Notes: generated from the letters alone by a model not told the origin. Positions 33,501-43,451 are shown, counted from the first letter of the stretch. The stretch: DNA of 51,126 nt from Myxococcales bacterium (GCA_025355005.1 JANXLV010000352.1:1-51126); one strand, 5' to 3'. Numbers and translations: made by a program.

Positions 33501-33560
33501 GGAACCTCCCCCCGCCGCTGAGGAGAGGCCGATTCCAACCGGACCACCGGGACCCACCCT

Positions 33561-33853
33561 TGGGGCGCAGGTCCTGCGCTCCCGCTAACCACGTGCTCCC
33601 ACTGACTACGCTATTCTCGCCGCAAGGTGGGAACTTCTCCGATGCGGGAAGCCGAGGCGTCATGCACAGGAACCTTTGGATACCCTCGCTGAGCGATGCA
33701 TGGAGACGGCACCCACGCACGACTTCGTCGAGAGGCGGGCGTTCGCCTTCCCCTCATCATCTCAGCGCGAGGTTCGGCACAACTGCCGCGAACTTCTTCG
33801 CAGAAGGAGTCGACGGCGACTCTCTGAAGATCCTTTGGTGCCGAAGCACAACC
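33561..33853. other. Gap with no visible gene
   Basis: About 290 bases between the IS3 remnant and the end of the Ig-repeat gene. I see no convincing reading frame, RNA gene or clear hairpin terminator here. Confidence 0.5.
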
Positions 33854-36800
33854 TCACGGATCGATTGTGAAGGCCCGCGTGACTGACCGCGTGCCGTCAG
33901 AGAAGGTCAGGGTGTAGTTCCCCACCGAACCTGCGAAGGACAGGGCGGAGAAGGTTGCCTGCCCACTGCTGATGCTCGCCGATCCATTCGTAGGCACGAG
34001 GCCGGTCGCGGTGACCGTGATGCTACCCGTGTTCACGCTCGTGACCGTGTTGCCCCCAGCGTCAACGACACGTAGCACGGGCTGCGTAGCGAGGTCAACG
34101 CCAGACTGCGCACTCGCCGACGGCGGAGTGACAAATTGCAGGGCAGCGGCCACGCCAACGGTGAGGGTGAATCCGTTGGTGGTGCTGCGCGTGCCGTCAC
34201 TGAATGTCAACGTGTAACCAGTCGCCGGCCCTGTGAAGCGGAGCCCGCTGAAGGTCGCCACGCCGTTGACGATGGTCGTCGTGCCGTTGGTTGCCGTCAG
34301 TCCGCTCGCCGTCACCGAAATGGAGCCGGTGTTGAGGCCGGTCAGCGTGTTGCCGCCCGCGTCCACCACCTTCACCACTGGCTGCGTCGCCAGGGCCACC
34401 GCATTGGCGGCGGTACCCGAAGGCGCCGTCACGAACTGCACCGCACTCGCCGAGCCCACCGTCAGGCTGAAGGCGTTGGTCGTGCTACGCGTGCCGTCGC
34501 TGAAGGTCAACGTGTAGTTGCCGATCGTGCCCGTGAACGACAGTCCGCTGAACGTCGCCACCCCGTTCACGATGTTCGCTGACCCATTGGCCACTGTCAG
34601 GCCGGGCGCCGTCACCGTCATGGACCCGGTGTTGAGGCCGGTCAGCGTGTTGCCGTTGGCGTCCACCACCTTCACCACTGGCTGCGTCGCCAGGGCCACC
34701 GCATTCGCCGCGGTCCCCGAAGGCGCCGTCACGAACTGGATCGCCGAGGCCGAGCCCGGCGTCAGCGTCATCGGGCTCGGGATGCTTCTCGTCCCGTCGG
34801 TGAAGGTCAGGGTGTAGCCACCCACGCTGCCCGTGAATGACAAGGAGCTGAACGTCGCTACGCCGTTGACGATGCTCGCGGACCCGCCCGTCGCGGCGAG
34901 TCCGGGCACCGCTACCGTGACCGAACCGGTGTTCACGCTCGTGACCGTGTTACCGCCGGCATCCACGACCTTCACGGTCGGCTGTGGGGAAACTGCAAGA
35001 CCGGACTGCGCTGAAGCCGGCGGAGCGGTGCCGAACTGTAGTGCAGATGCCGAACCGGGGGTCAGCGTGAAAGAGCTGTTCACCGTACGCGTGCCGTCGG
35101 AGAAGATGAGCAGGCCATTCGTCGCCAAGCCGGTGAACGAAAGTCCGCTGAAAGTCGCCAAGCCATTCACGATGGTGGCGCTCGCGTTCGACCCCGTCCA
35201 GCCACTGATGTTGGCGATTGACATCGTGCCCGACGCAGTCGTGACCCTCACGCCGCCGGCATCAACCACCTCAACCTGCGGCTGCGGAGAGAGCGTCGCG
35301 CCGTACTGCGCCGAGATGGGGGGAGCCGTGACGAACCGAACCGCCACCGCCTGGCCCACGGTGATCGTGATGGGATTGGTGACGTTGCGCACGCCATCAG
35401 TGAAGATGAGCGTGTAACTGCCTGTAGACCCGGTGAACAAGAGCCCGCTGAACGTGGCCACGCCGCTGGCGATGCTGGCCGTTCCATTCGACGAGGTCAG
35501 TCCGCTCGCCGTAACCGTGATGGAGCCAGCGTTGAGGCCTGTCAGCGTGTTGCCGCCCGCGTCCACCACCTTCACGACCGGCTGCGTCGCCAGCGCGACG
35601 CCGTTGGCAGCACTGGCTGACGGAGGTGTGACGAACTGCAGGGCGGCGGCGGCCCCGACATTCAGAGTGAATGCGTTTGTGGTGCTTCGCGTGCCGTCGC
35701 TGAAGGTCAGCGTGAAGTTGCCGATGGTACCCGTGAACGAGAGCCCGCTGAAGGTCGCCACGCCATTTACGATGCTCGCCGTACCGTTGGTTGCCGTTAG
35801 ACCGCTCGCGGTAGCCGTGATGGAGCCGGTGCTGAGGCCAGTTAACGTGTTGCCGCCGGCGTCGACGACCTTCACGACCGGCTGCGTCACCAGCGTCGCG
35901 GCATTTGCCGCGGCTGCCGACGGCGTGGCGACGAACTGAAGAGCGGTAGCGGCGCCAGGCGTGAGCGCGAACGCGCTGGTGGTGGTGTGCGTGCCATCGC
36001 TGAAGGTCAGCGTGTAGTTACCCACGGTGCCCGTGAACGAGAGCCCGCTGAAGGTCGCGACGCCGTTGACTAGCGGCGCCGTGCCACTTGCTGCCGTCAG
36101 CCCCGGCGCACTCACGGTGACGGTGCCCGTCGCACTAGTGACCGTGTTCCCACCGAGGTCGACCGCACGGACCACCGGTTGAGTTGCAAGCGTGATTCCG
36201 TACGCTGCTGACGTCGAGGGGGCGGTACCGAACGCCAGCGCGGCCACCTGTCCTCCGGTGCCAACCGAGAACGAGGACGTAAGTGCAGGGCGCGTACCGT
36301 CGGAAAAGCTCAGCGTGTAGCTGCCAATTGCTCCGGTGAATTTCAGACCGCTGAACGTTGCCACTCCGCTGGTGAAGGAGGCGGTGTTGCTGGTGGGCGT
36401 CAATCCCGTGGCCGTCACCGTTACGGTTACACTACTGTTGACCGACGTCACGGTGTTCCCACCCACATCCACGACCTTGACGACGGGTTGCTGAGCCAGT
36501 GCCACCCCGCTGGCGGCCGATGCCGACGGCGCCGTGGCGAACGCCAGGGCCACCGGCGCTCCAACAGTCAGGGTGAAGCCATTGGTCGCCGTGCTCAACG
36601 TGCGCGTGCCATCGCTGAAGTTCAGCGTGTACGTGGCGGCAGGCCCCGCGAACGACAGCCCGCTGAAGCTGGCCACACCGGCCGACATGTTCGCCGATCC
36701 GGTGGTCAGGTTCGGGGCAGACACTGTGATCTGGCCCGAGCTCAGTGTCGTGACGGTGTTTCCTCCGGCGTCAACGACCCTGACGGCAGGCTGCGTCGCC

Positions 36801-39151
36801 AACACCGCTCCATTTGCGGCTGACGCGGAAGGTGGCGTGACGAACTGTAGCGCCGCGGGCTGCCCCAGACCCAACGTCAGGCTGTTCGTGACGGTTCGAG
36901 TGCCGTCGCTGAAGGTCAACGTGTAGGTGCCGACCGTACCGGTGAACGAGAGACCCGCAAACGTGGCAACACCATTGACAAACGTGGCTGAGGCATTGGA
37001 CCCGGAAATTCCCCCCGACGCGCTCGCAGTTACGGTTCCACTGAAGTTGGTGAGCGTGTTGCCAGCTCCATCAACGACCTTGACTACGGGCTGCTGCGTC
37101 AACGGTACGGCGTTGGCTGCGGTGGCCGAAGGCGGAGTCACGAACTGAATTGCCGCAGCGCTGCCGCCGTTGAGTGCGAGCGGTGCCTGAATCTGTGTGA
37201 GGACCTGCCCCACACCGAAGGTCGTGCTGAAGGTAAGCGTGTAACTCGAGCCCGCAATTCCGTTGAACGATAGGCCGCTGAAGGTCGCGACACCGTTCAC
37301 GACGCTGGCGCTTCCATTCGTCGGCGTCAGCCCTGGGGCCGTAACGACGATCGGCGGAACACCGCCCGGAGTGGAGTTCACGCTCGCCACCGTGTTGTCC
37401 CCGGCGTCGACTACTCTCACGACCGGCTGCGTCGCGAGCGGCACCAGCACGTTGGCCGACCCAGATGGTGCCGTCGCGAACCGCAGCGCGACGGGCGATC
37501 CCACGGTCAACGATAGCGCGGTGGGAAGACCGGGGCGGGTCCCGTCGCTGAAGGTCAGCGTGTAGCTACCGACCGGACCGGTGAATGACAGCGCGTTGAA
37601 CGTCGCCACGCCCTTCACGAAGAGTGCCGTATTGTTGCTACCGGTCAGCCCCGGCGAAGTCACGGAGAGCGTGCTCCCGTTCACCGTGGTGTCCGTGTTT
37701 CCGCCCACGTCGACAGCGCGCAGAGCGGGCTGCGTCGCTAGGGCAACGGCGTTGGCCACCGTTGCGGAGGGCGCAGTAGCGAATTGCAGGGATGTCGCCA
37801 CTCCGGTGCGAAGCGTGAAGGCATTCGAGGTGCGGGGAGCCGCCGGAGTGGAGGAAAAAGTCAATGCGTACTGGCCCGCCAATCCGCTAAGCCTCAGTCC
37901 CGCGAAGGTCGCAACGCCCTGGGCGTTCGTCGATTGTGTCCCGCCTGCCAGGACGGTCGCGCCGCTTGCAACCACCGTCACGGTCGCTGACCCCACCGGG
38001 TTGCCACCGATGTCTCGAACGGTGACCGTGGGGGCCGGACTGATGGCCACATCGTTGTCCACGTTCGATGGCTGGGTACCGATGGTCACCGAGAACGGCA
38101 CTCCGCTCGGAGCCAGCGCCACTGTCTGCGAGTCGGCGGCGAGGGCCGAGGCCTGATCGCGAAAAGTCAATGTCACCGGACCCGTTGGTCCGGTCATCGC
38201 CATGCCACCGAAGCTGGCCTTGCCGGTTACCGTATCCGTCGTCGCCGTGTTTCCAGCACTCACGGAACCAACCGAGGATGTCACCGTGACGACCAAGCCC
38301 GGCCTCACGCTCACATCATTACCACCGGCATCCTGAAGCTGCACGACGGGCACCGTGTCCAGCGCCACGCCGTTGACGATTCCCTGCTTGGCGAGGGTAC
38401 TGAGTTTCAGCCTCCGCGGTGCTCCCGTGCCCAAGGCCACGGCGTCCGTGACGCTACGAACGTTGTCGCTGAACTGAAGCGTGTACGCTCCCGGCTTACC
38501 ATTCAGCTGCAGCGCCGAGAACGTCGCGACACCGTTGACGATAGGGCGACTGCCGTTGAGTAGCTGCGGGACGCTTCCTGCGGGTAACGCCGTGATTGTG
38601 ACGCTCATCGTACCCGCTGCCGTGGTGTCGGTGTTCCCAAACTGGTCCACGACCTTCACGACTGGCTGCACCACGAAATTGGCACCGTTTTGAACGGAGG
38701 CCGATGGCCTCGTCGCCAGCGCGAGCGCGACAGCCGGCCCAGGCTTCGCAGTGGCTGTGAAAACCACCGCGTCCGTGGAGGTTCTCGAGGCCCTGAGGAG
38801 GTTCACTCCGACGCCCGTACCCATTTTCCACGTCGCCGTCGCCTTCCCGTCTGCGCCAGTGAGGACGACCGCTTGAGCACTGGCCGAAGACCCAACGGAA
38901 CCACCACCTTGGATCACGTCAAAGGTGATCGGCACGCCACTGGCTGCTCCGCCGCTCGAGTTCTTGATCGTGACGCTCGCCAGCACGGTCGATCCAGCGA
39001 CGGGCGCGGCAGGCCCCGTCCCCCACGACTGGGTGACGTTGCTTGCGCTACCGAGGCTGTCGACCGCCGACGCAGGAAACGTCGGAAACTCTCCACACGA
39101 GAGCCCCGCAAACAAGACCACTAATCCGAGAGCGGCTCGCCGAAGAGTCAC
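33854..39151 (-). CDS. Giant secreted protein with 16 Ig-like modules
   Basis: I place the start at a GTG at 39151 (GGGGA just upstream), giving about 1765 residues with a signal RRAALGLVVLFAGLSC; Cys19 is a lipobox-like site but with Gly at -3, so lipidation is uncertain. A first domain (VLASVTIKNSSGGAASGVPI, TGADGKATATWKM) is Big_1-like. Then come 16 modules of about 100 residues, each with VVKVVDAGGNT, a GVATFSGLSFTG strand and YTLTFSDGTRS. The chain ends inside the last module (AFTIDP) with no anchor. Such proteins are surface or extracellular stalks or adhesins. It is alone, followed by the IS3 remnant and preceded by the ABC operon end. Confidence 0.85.
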   Translation of the reverse strand: MTLRRAALGLVVLFAGLSCGEFPTFPASAVDSLGSASNVTQSWGTGPAAPVAGSTVLASVTIKNSSGGAASGVPITFDVIQGGGSVGSSASAQAVVLTGADGKATATWKMGTGVGVNLLRASRTSTDAVVFTATAKPGPAVALALATRPSASVQNGANFVVQPVVKVVDQFGNTDTTAAGTMSVTITALPAGSVPQLLNGSRPIVNGVATFSALQLNGKPGAYTLQFSDNVRSVTDAVALGTGAPRRLKLSTLAKQGIVNGVALDTVPVVQLQDAGGNDVSVRPGLVVTVTSSVGSVSAGNTATTDTVTGKASFGGMAMTGPTGPVTLTFRDQASALAADSQTVALAPSGVPFSVTIGTQPSNVDNDVAISPAPTVTVRDIGGNPVGSATVTVVASGATVLAGGTQSTNAQGVATFAGLRLSGLAGQYALTFSSTPAAPRTSNAFTLRTGVATSLQFATAPSATVANAVALATQPALRAVDVGGNTDTTVNGSTLSVTSPGLTGSNNTALFVKGVATFNALSFTGPVGSYTLTFSDGTRPGLPTALSLTVGSPVALRFATAPSGSANVLVPLATQPVVRVVDAGDNTVASVNSTPGGVPPIVVTAPGLTPTNGSASVVNGVATFSGLSFNGIAGSSYTLTFSTTFGVGQVLTQIQAPLALNGGSAAAIQFVTPPSATAANAVPLTQQPVVKVVDGAGNTLTNFSGTVTASASGGISGSNASATFVNGVATFAGLSFTGTVGTYTLTFSDGTRTVTNSLTLGLGQPAALQFVTPPSASAANGAVLATQPAVRVVDAGGNTVTTLSSGQITVSAPNLTTGSANMSAGVASFSGLSFAGPAATYTLNFSDGTRTLSTATNGFTLTVGAPVALAFATAPSASAASGVALAQQPVVKVVDVGGNTVTSVNSSVTVTVTATGLTPTSNTASFTSGVATFSGLKFTGAIGSYTLSFSDGTRPALTSSFSVGTGGQVAALAFGTAPSTSAAYGITLATQPVVRAVDLGGNTVTSATGTVTVSAPGLTAASGTAPLVNGVATFSGLSFTGTVGNYTLTFSDGTHTTTSAFALTPGAATALQFVATPSAAAANAATLVTQPVVKVVDAGGNTLTGLSTGSITATASGLTATNGTASIVNGVATFSGLSFTGTIGNFTLTFSDGTRSTTNAFTLNVGAAAALQFVTPPSASAANGVALATQPVVKVVDAGGNTLTGLNAGSITVTASGLTSSNGTASIASGVATFSGLLFTGSTGSYTLIFTDGVRNVTNPITITVGQAVAVRFVTAPPISAQYGATLSPQPQVEVVDAGGVRVTTASGTMSIANISGWTGSNASATIVNGLATFSGLSFTGLATNGLLIFSDGTRTVNSSFTLTPGSASALQFGTAPPASAQSGLAVSPQPTVKVVDAGGNTVTSVNTGSVTVAVPGLAATGGSASIVNGVATFSSLSFTGSVGGYTLTFTDGTRSIPSPMTLTPGSASAIQFVTAPSGTAANAVALATQPVVKVVDANGNTLTGLNTGSMTVTAPGLTVANGSANIVNGVATFSGLSFTGTIGNYTLTFSDGTRSTTNAFSLTVGSASAVQFVTAPSGTAANAVALATQPVVKVVDAGGNTLTGLNTGSISVTASGLTATNGTTTIVNGVATFSGLRFTGPATGYTLTFSDGTRSTTNGFTLTVGVAAALQFVTPPSASAQSGVDLATQPVLRVVDAGGNTVTSVNTGSITVTATGLVPTNGSASISSGQATFSALSFAGSVGNYTLTFSDGTRSVTRAFTIDP
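33857..38740 (-). repeat. Tandem 300-bp repeats coding the Ig-like modules
   Basis: About 16 direct repeats. Some neighbours are nearly identical at DNA level: the stretch starting GTTGAGGCCGGTCAGCGTGT at 34331 recurs exactly 300 bases later at 34631 with few changes over about 100 bases. Modules near the signal-peptide end (37600-38740) are more diverged. Homologous recombination between copies could change length. Confidence 0.85.
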
Positions 39152-39302
39152 AGCGTCCCCACGCACTTGCGCGTCCGAGTTTTTGGAAATCGCATCCTGC
39201 CCGCATCGTCGCGGACGGCGCACGACCTGTCAGGCGATAAGGAACCAGCGACCGGCTCGAGGCGCAAGCCCCCCCGGCCATGCTTGAGCGCGACCGTGAC
39301 AC

Positions 39303-40310
39303 TCACAAGCGCTCCGGGAAGTGGCAGGCGACCGAATGGTCCCGTCCAACCGAGACGAGTGGAGGCTGGACCCTCTGGCACCGGCTTGCGCCACCAGCGA
39401 CGGCCGACACACGACACGCCCGGGCGAATGTGCATCCCCCCCCTTTGCTCGTTGTCGTGCCGTCCTCATCCGCGGCTCCCGCGAGGCCTTCGGGCGCCCC
39501 GGCTCCATCCAACGCTGCGGCCTGCAGTTCGACACTGTACGGATGTCGAAACTGGTCGCCCGTCCACCTGCGATCCCGCCGAATCGTGAGCACCTCCACC
39601 AACTGTCCGCCGCGCATGACGAGCACGCGGTCGCACACCTGATTCACACGCTCCAGATCGTGCGAAACCAGCACCAAGGCGAAGCCGCGCTCCTCCTGTT
39701 CCCGCTTGAACAGGCTCAGCACCTGCTCCTGCAACACCACATCAAGCCCGCTCAGCGGCTCGTCCGCTACGATGACGGCGGGATCGGTCAGCAGCGCCCG
39801 CGCGACGCCGATTCGTCGCTTCTCGCCCCCGCTCAACTCGTCCGGATACTTCGCGGCGAATCGCGGATCCAGGCCCATCCGCTCCAGATGTGAGGCAACT
39901 CGCTCAGCCGCCCCTTCCTTCGCGGCGTACAAGCGGAGCGCTCGTTCCAACGCCTCGCCCACGGTATACCCGGGGTTCAGCACGGCGTCCGGATCCTGAA
40001 ACACCATCCGGACCACTGGTCGCAACTCTCGGCGCATCTCCTCGGCCGAGAAGCGCGCCACGTCGCGCCCCTTGAGCCGGACGGTGCCGCGCGTGGGCGC
40101 GACGAGTCCCACGAGCATTCGCGCGATCGTCGTCTTGCCCGATCCGCTCTCCCCCACGATGCCGAGCACCTCGCCAGGGCGCACGTCGAAGGACACATCC
40201 GATACGGCCACGACGGGTGCGGGCCGAGCACGACGCCACCCACCCCGACGCGGCACCTCGAATTCGCGCCAGATCGACTCCACGGCGAGCACCGGCACTC
40301 CGCTGGACAT
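39303..40310 (-). CDS. Peptide-type ABC transporter ATPase (OppF/DppF-like)
   Basis: The 335-residue protein has Walker A GIVGESGSGKTT, Q-loop VRMVFQDPDAVLNP, signature LSGGEKRRIGVARAL, Walker B AVIVADEPLSGLD and the switch His in VLVSHDLERV. The C-terminal oligopeptide/dipeptide extension with CTFARAC cysteines near the end places it in the OppF/DppF group. Start ATG at 40310 overlaps the partner ATPase stop as ATGA. It is the last gene of the operon. Confidence 0.92.
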   Translation of the reverse strand: MSSGVPVLAVESIWREFEVPRRGGWRRARPAPVVAVSDVSFDVRPGEVLGIVGESGSGKTTIARMLVGLVAPTRGTVRLKGRDVARFSAEEMRRELRPVVRMVFQDPDAVLNPGYTVGEALERALRLYAAKEGAAERVASHLERMGLDPRFAAKYPDELSGGEKRRIGVARALLTDPAVIVADEPLSGLDVVLQEQVLSLFKREQEERGFALVLVSHDLERVNQVCDRVLVMRGGQLVEVLTIRRDRRWTGDQFRHPYSVELQAAALDGAGAPEGLAGAADEDGTTTSKGGGCTFARACRVSAVAGGASRCQRVQPPLVSVGRDHSVACHFPERL

Positions 40311-41395
40311 CAGTCCGGAACCCCCCAGCAGGCGATCGAGTGCTGAGGGCCTACCCGTCGCTCGGTGGGCGCCTCGCCGCGGCAGCGCGCTTGCGACGGC
40401 GCCGCCAACCGGGGCCGGAGTTCGCAGCGGACATGATAGGGACATCCCGCCTCCCGATCCGCGGACACGACCGACACGGTCGGGCTGCCATGTATCGGCA
40501 GGGCGGCGGCTCGACGACGCTGGCCCTCGCGAAGCGCCGCGCTGTAGGGATGTCGCGGCACCTCGCCGTCGCCCAGCAGCACCTCGACGGGCGCTCGCTC
40601 CACGACGCGCCCCCCGAAGAAGACCACCACATGTCCCACCACGCGCCGGATCACCGCGAGATCATGCGAGATCAGCACCATGGACATGGGCGAGGCCTCG
40701 TGCATCCGAACCAGCGTCTCGAGCACGGCGGCCTGGTTGAGGGCGTCGAGGGCGGTGGTCGGCTCATCGGCCACGAGGAGCTTTGGACGCAAGGCCACGG
40801 TCATGGCCAACATCACGCGCTGCGCCTCGCCTCCGCTCAATTGCCCAGGAAAGGCCGCCAGAATCCGTTCGGGCTGCCGAAAACCATACTCACTCAGCAA
40901 CGCGCGGACGCTCGCCGGGGTATCGGCGCCCGCGCCGTGTCGTCGCACGACCTCGGTCAGGTGGCGCCCGACGGTCCAGTACGGAACCAGGGAGCGACGA
41001 GGGTCCTGGAAGAGCATGGCCACGTCGCTGCCGAGCGCCGGCGCGAGGGCGAGCCGTCTCTCGGCCGCCCAACGGGAATGACCGCGTCCGAATACCGGCG
41101 TCTGGCCGTCACCGCCCGTCGACCACGTCACGTGCGAGTCGAGCCCATCAAGCAGTTCGCGTCCGCGAAGGTTGGCGCGCCCCCCCACCACCCCCGGCCA
41201 GCCGTGCGTGAGACCCAGCACGGAGAAGAAGGTCTGTGACTTGCCGCTCCCGGACTCGCCGACCACGCCGAGTGCCTGTCCGTCCGGCACCGTCAGCGAG
41301 ACGCCCTCGACAGCACGGACCATGCCGCCCGGGGTCTGGAACCAGCAGCGGAGCGCGTCGATCGTGAGAATCGGCACCGGCCGGGCACCGGTCAT
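40310..41395 (-). CDS. Peptide-type ABC transporter ATPase (OppD/DppD-like)
   Basis: The 361-residue protein has Walker A GVVGESGSGKSQ, Q-loop VAMLFQDPRRSLVPY, signature LSGGEAQRVMLAMTV, Walker B LLVADEPTTALD and SHDLAVIRRV. Residues 90-115 form an insertion between the A strand and Q-loop (DGLDSHVTWSTGGDGQ) longer than usual. The C-terminus has the CPYHVRC...C cysteine set of OppD/DppD. Start ATG at 41395 overlaps the permease stop as ATGA. Confidence 0.92.
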   Translation of the reverse strand: MTGARPVPILTIDALRCWFQTPGGMVRAVEGVSLTVPDGQALGVVGESGSGKSQTFFSVLGLTHGWPGVVGGRANLRGRELLDGLDSHVTWSTGGDGQTPVFGRGHSRWAAERRLALAPALGSDVAMLFQDPRRSLVPYWTVGRHLTEVVRRHGAGADTPASVRALLSEYGFRQPERILAAFPGQLSGGEAQRVMLAMTVALRPKLLVADEPTTALDALNQAAVLETLVRMHEASPMSMVLISHDLAVIRRVVGHVVVFFGGRVVERAPVEVLLGDGEVPRHPYSAALREGQRRRAAALPIHGSPTVSVVSADREAGCPYHVRCELRPRLAAPSQARCRGEAPTERRVGPQHSIACWGVPD

Positions 41396-42609
41396 CGCCG
41401 ACGCTCCCAGGATGCGACCACACATCGCTCCATCAGCGAGAAACCGCTGATGACAAGCAGCAACGTAACGATCGCGACAACGGCGATCACCTGCGTGCCG
41501 GCAGGCCCATCAAGGATCGCCTTGCGCCCGTCCAGCAGCAGCTTGCCAAGGCCGACTTCGTTGTTGGCGTCCACCAGTCCCACATAGGCAAGCGTGACCT
41601 CGGCGAGGATCGCGAACACGAACGCCTGCGTGACGCGAGCCAAGATCAGCGTGCGGGCGTTGTACCAGATGATCTCGTTCCACAGGATCACCCGGTCAGG
41701 CTGTCCCAGCTCTCGCGCCGCCTCCACGAAGTCGCGCTCGCAGAAACGCTCGACGCGCTCCCGAATCGCGTTGGCCGTTTCTGGCAGCAGCAGCAGACCC
41801 ACCACGATCATCGCCACGAACGTGCTGAAGCCGGAGATCACGGCGCCGATGAACAGGAGCAGCGTGCCTGGTACGGACTGGAGGAGCAGCGTGAGGACAC
41901 GGAGTCCGGCTCTCAGGGGGCCGGGGTAGAAACCGGCGAAGGCGCCCAGCAGCACGCCACCGCCCACGCCAACGAGCACCGCGAGCAGTCCGGGCAGCAG
42001 CAGCGCGCGTCCGGTGAGCAGGGTGCGTCGCACCAGGTCGAGTCCGCGCTCATCCGCACCCAGCCACATCGTGCGATCGTCAACGAACAGGGTGAACGTC
42101 TGTCTGGCCAGCTGACCCGACTCGAGCCGTCCTTCCAGCATCACCTCGAACTTGCCCGACTCACCCGGAGTTCCGCCGAGGCGCCCCGTGGCGGTGTCAA
42201 TCTCGAGGCCCCGCGGGGCACCTCGCATCTCGAACCCTCGCACAGGGCGCAGGAAACGGGGCACGTAGACGTACGGGACGCCAACCCGAGCCGCGGCAAG
42301 CGGTGTCGAACGGAAGACGCGACCTTCAACGGGTGCTGCGTCGAGTGAAAACTCCGGCGCCACTACCGTGTCACGCGCCGCATCCGGCCAGAAGAGCCGC
42401 TGAAGCCATCCCAGCTGTGGCGGTGCATACTTGAAGTCGTCGTGGCCTCGCTCCTCAGGCACCAGCAGCGCCACCACGTTGAACGTCACCATCAACGCGA
42501 GCAGGGCACCCGCCATGAGGAGCGGTGCCCGCCGGGGTCCGCCTTTCCCGGAAGCATCCGCGCTAGCCACGTCTTCGCGACGCGCCTCGGCGTGCGATGG
42601 GTGCGTCAC
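41392..42609 (-). CDS. ABC permease (OppC/DppC-like) with an inserted Ig-like domain
   Basis: The 405-residue protein has TM1 at about 30-50, then a 130-residue periplasmic stretch, then the permease core starting MWLGADERGLDLVRR (the LGTDxxGRD motif) with five more spans and the EAARELGQPD coupling loop. The periplasmic insert at about 105-178 (VGVPYVYVP, PRGLEIDTATGRLGGTPGES, GKFEVMLEG, TFTLFVDD) looks like a He_PIG/cadherin-like Ig fold, not normal in this permease family. Start is a GTG at 42609 overlapping the other permease's stop. Confidence 0.88.
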   Translation of the reverse strand: MTHPSHAEARREDVASADASGKGGPRRAPLLMAGALLALMVTFNVVALLVPEERGHDDFKYAPPQLGWLQRLFWPDAARDTVVAPEFSLDAAPVEGRVFRSTPLAAARVGVPYVYVPRFLRPVRGFEMRGAPRGLEIDTATGRLGGTPGESGKFEVMLEGRLESGQLARQTFTLFVDDRTMWLGADERGLDLVRRTLLTGRALLLPGLLAVLVGVGGGVLLGAFAGFYPGPLRAGLRVLTLLLQSVPGTLLLFIGAVISGFSTFVAMIVVGLLLLPETANAIRERVERFCERDFVEAARELGQPDRVILWNEIIWYNARTLILARVTQAFVFAILAEVTLAYVGLVDANNEVGLGKLLLDGRKAILDGPAGTQVIAVVAIVTLLLVISGFSLMERCVVASWERRR

Positions 42610-43451
42610 GTCCGCGTCCGCGGATCGGCGGCGAAGACCGCGAGCTGCTGAGCCACACGAAAGCTCAGCGTGATCGCCACTAGCGGGATCGCGCAGGCGA
42701 GGATCATGAGCGGTTCTCGAGGGTTCGCGTCGAGCGCGCGCACAACGGTGAGGCCCAGCCCGCGGACGTCGAACACCTGCTCCGCCACGATTGCGCCCCC
42801 GATCAGGAACAGGGCACGAGAGGCGACGGCTTCAGCCACCGCTGGCACGAGCCCTTGAAACAAGTGCCGTCGCGTTCCGAATCCCGCGGCTTGCACCGTT
42901 CGCATGTAGGGTTCCGCTAGGATTTCACGCGTGCGCAGCTCGACCCGTCCGATCAGGTCGGCAAGCACGCGGTCACCGAGCGTCAGGGTGACAATGGCGC
43001 CGATCAGCGCCAAGGTCGGATGGTCATCCCCCTTGAGGAACAGGCTGAACGCCCGCGCACACAGCAGGAGAGTGAAGGTGCTCCAGACGAGAACCGGTAT
43101 GGACGACAGGCTTTCGACGAGGCGCCGGACTCTGGCCACGGACGGCAATTCCGGTCGGCGGCCGCACCAGATGCCAATCGGCACGGCAACGAGCAACAGC
43201 AGCAGCGTCGTGGTGGCCACAATCGTGAGGCTCGTGACCGACGCGTCGCGCGCGACCGCCACCACCCATTCCTTCTCCCTTGTGGAGCGGCCGAATTGCC
43301 CAGTGATGGCCACCGCGAGGAGGTGCCCGGTCCGCTGGATCCATGTGGCATCGGCCAACGGTCCATCAGCCTGCAGCAAGCCGAGCAGCGCCGCGACGGT
43401 GACGATGGCGCCGACGCCGACCGCACCGACCTCAAGCAGCAATGCACGCAT
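42606..43451 (-). CDS. ABC permease (OppB/DppB-like)
   Basis: The 281-residue protein has an N-terminal span, a periplasmic part with GQFGRSTREKEWV, and a multi-span core with EPYMRTVQAAGFGTRRHLFQ as the ATPase-coupling loop and FDVRGLGLTVVRAL near the end, as in OppB/DppB. It is somewhat shorter than usual (about 310-340). ATG at 43451, 48 bases after the binding-protein stop. Confidence 0.88.
   Translation of the reverse strand: MRALLLEVGAVGVGAIVTVAALLGLLQADGPLADATWIQRTGHLLAVAITGQFGRSTREKEWVVAVARDASVTSLTIVATTTLLLLLVAVPIGIWCGRRPELPSVARVRRLVESLSSIPVLVWSTFTLLLCARAFSLFLKGDDHPTLALIGAIVTLTLGDRVLADLIGRVELRTREILAEPYMRTVQAAGFGTRRHLFQGLVPAVAEAVASRALFLIGGAIVAEQVFDVRGLGLTVVRALDANPREPLMILACAIPLVAITLSFRVAQQLAVFAADPRTRT

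Larger units (their letters stand above)
32395..33560 (-). mobile_element. Degenerate IS3-family insertion sequence
   Basis: Pieces of IS3 OrfA and OrfB occur in order on the minus strand, with several frameshifts. The exact ends could not be fixed; no convincing terminal TG...CA repeats were found. It lies between the PrcB-like gene and the Ig-repeat gene. Confidence 0.7.

Noticed and set aside
33857..38740. Tandem repeats considered as a CRISPR or satellite array
   Set aside because: The period is 300 bases and the repeats stay in one reading frame coding Ig-like modules.
39270..39310. Hairpin at the end of the last ABC gene considered as a terminator
   Set aside because: Six-base GAGCGC/GCGCTC stem with a long loop, overlapping the stop codon and without a T run on the minus strand.
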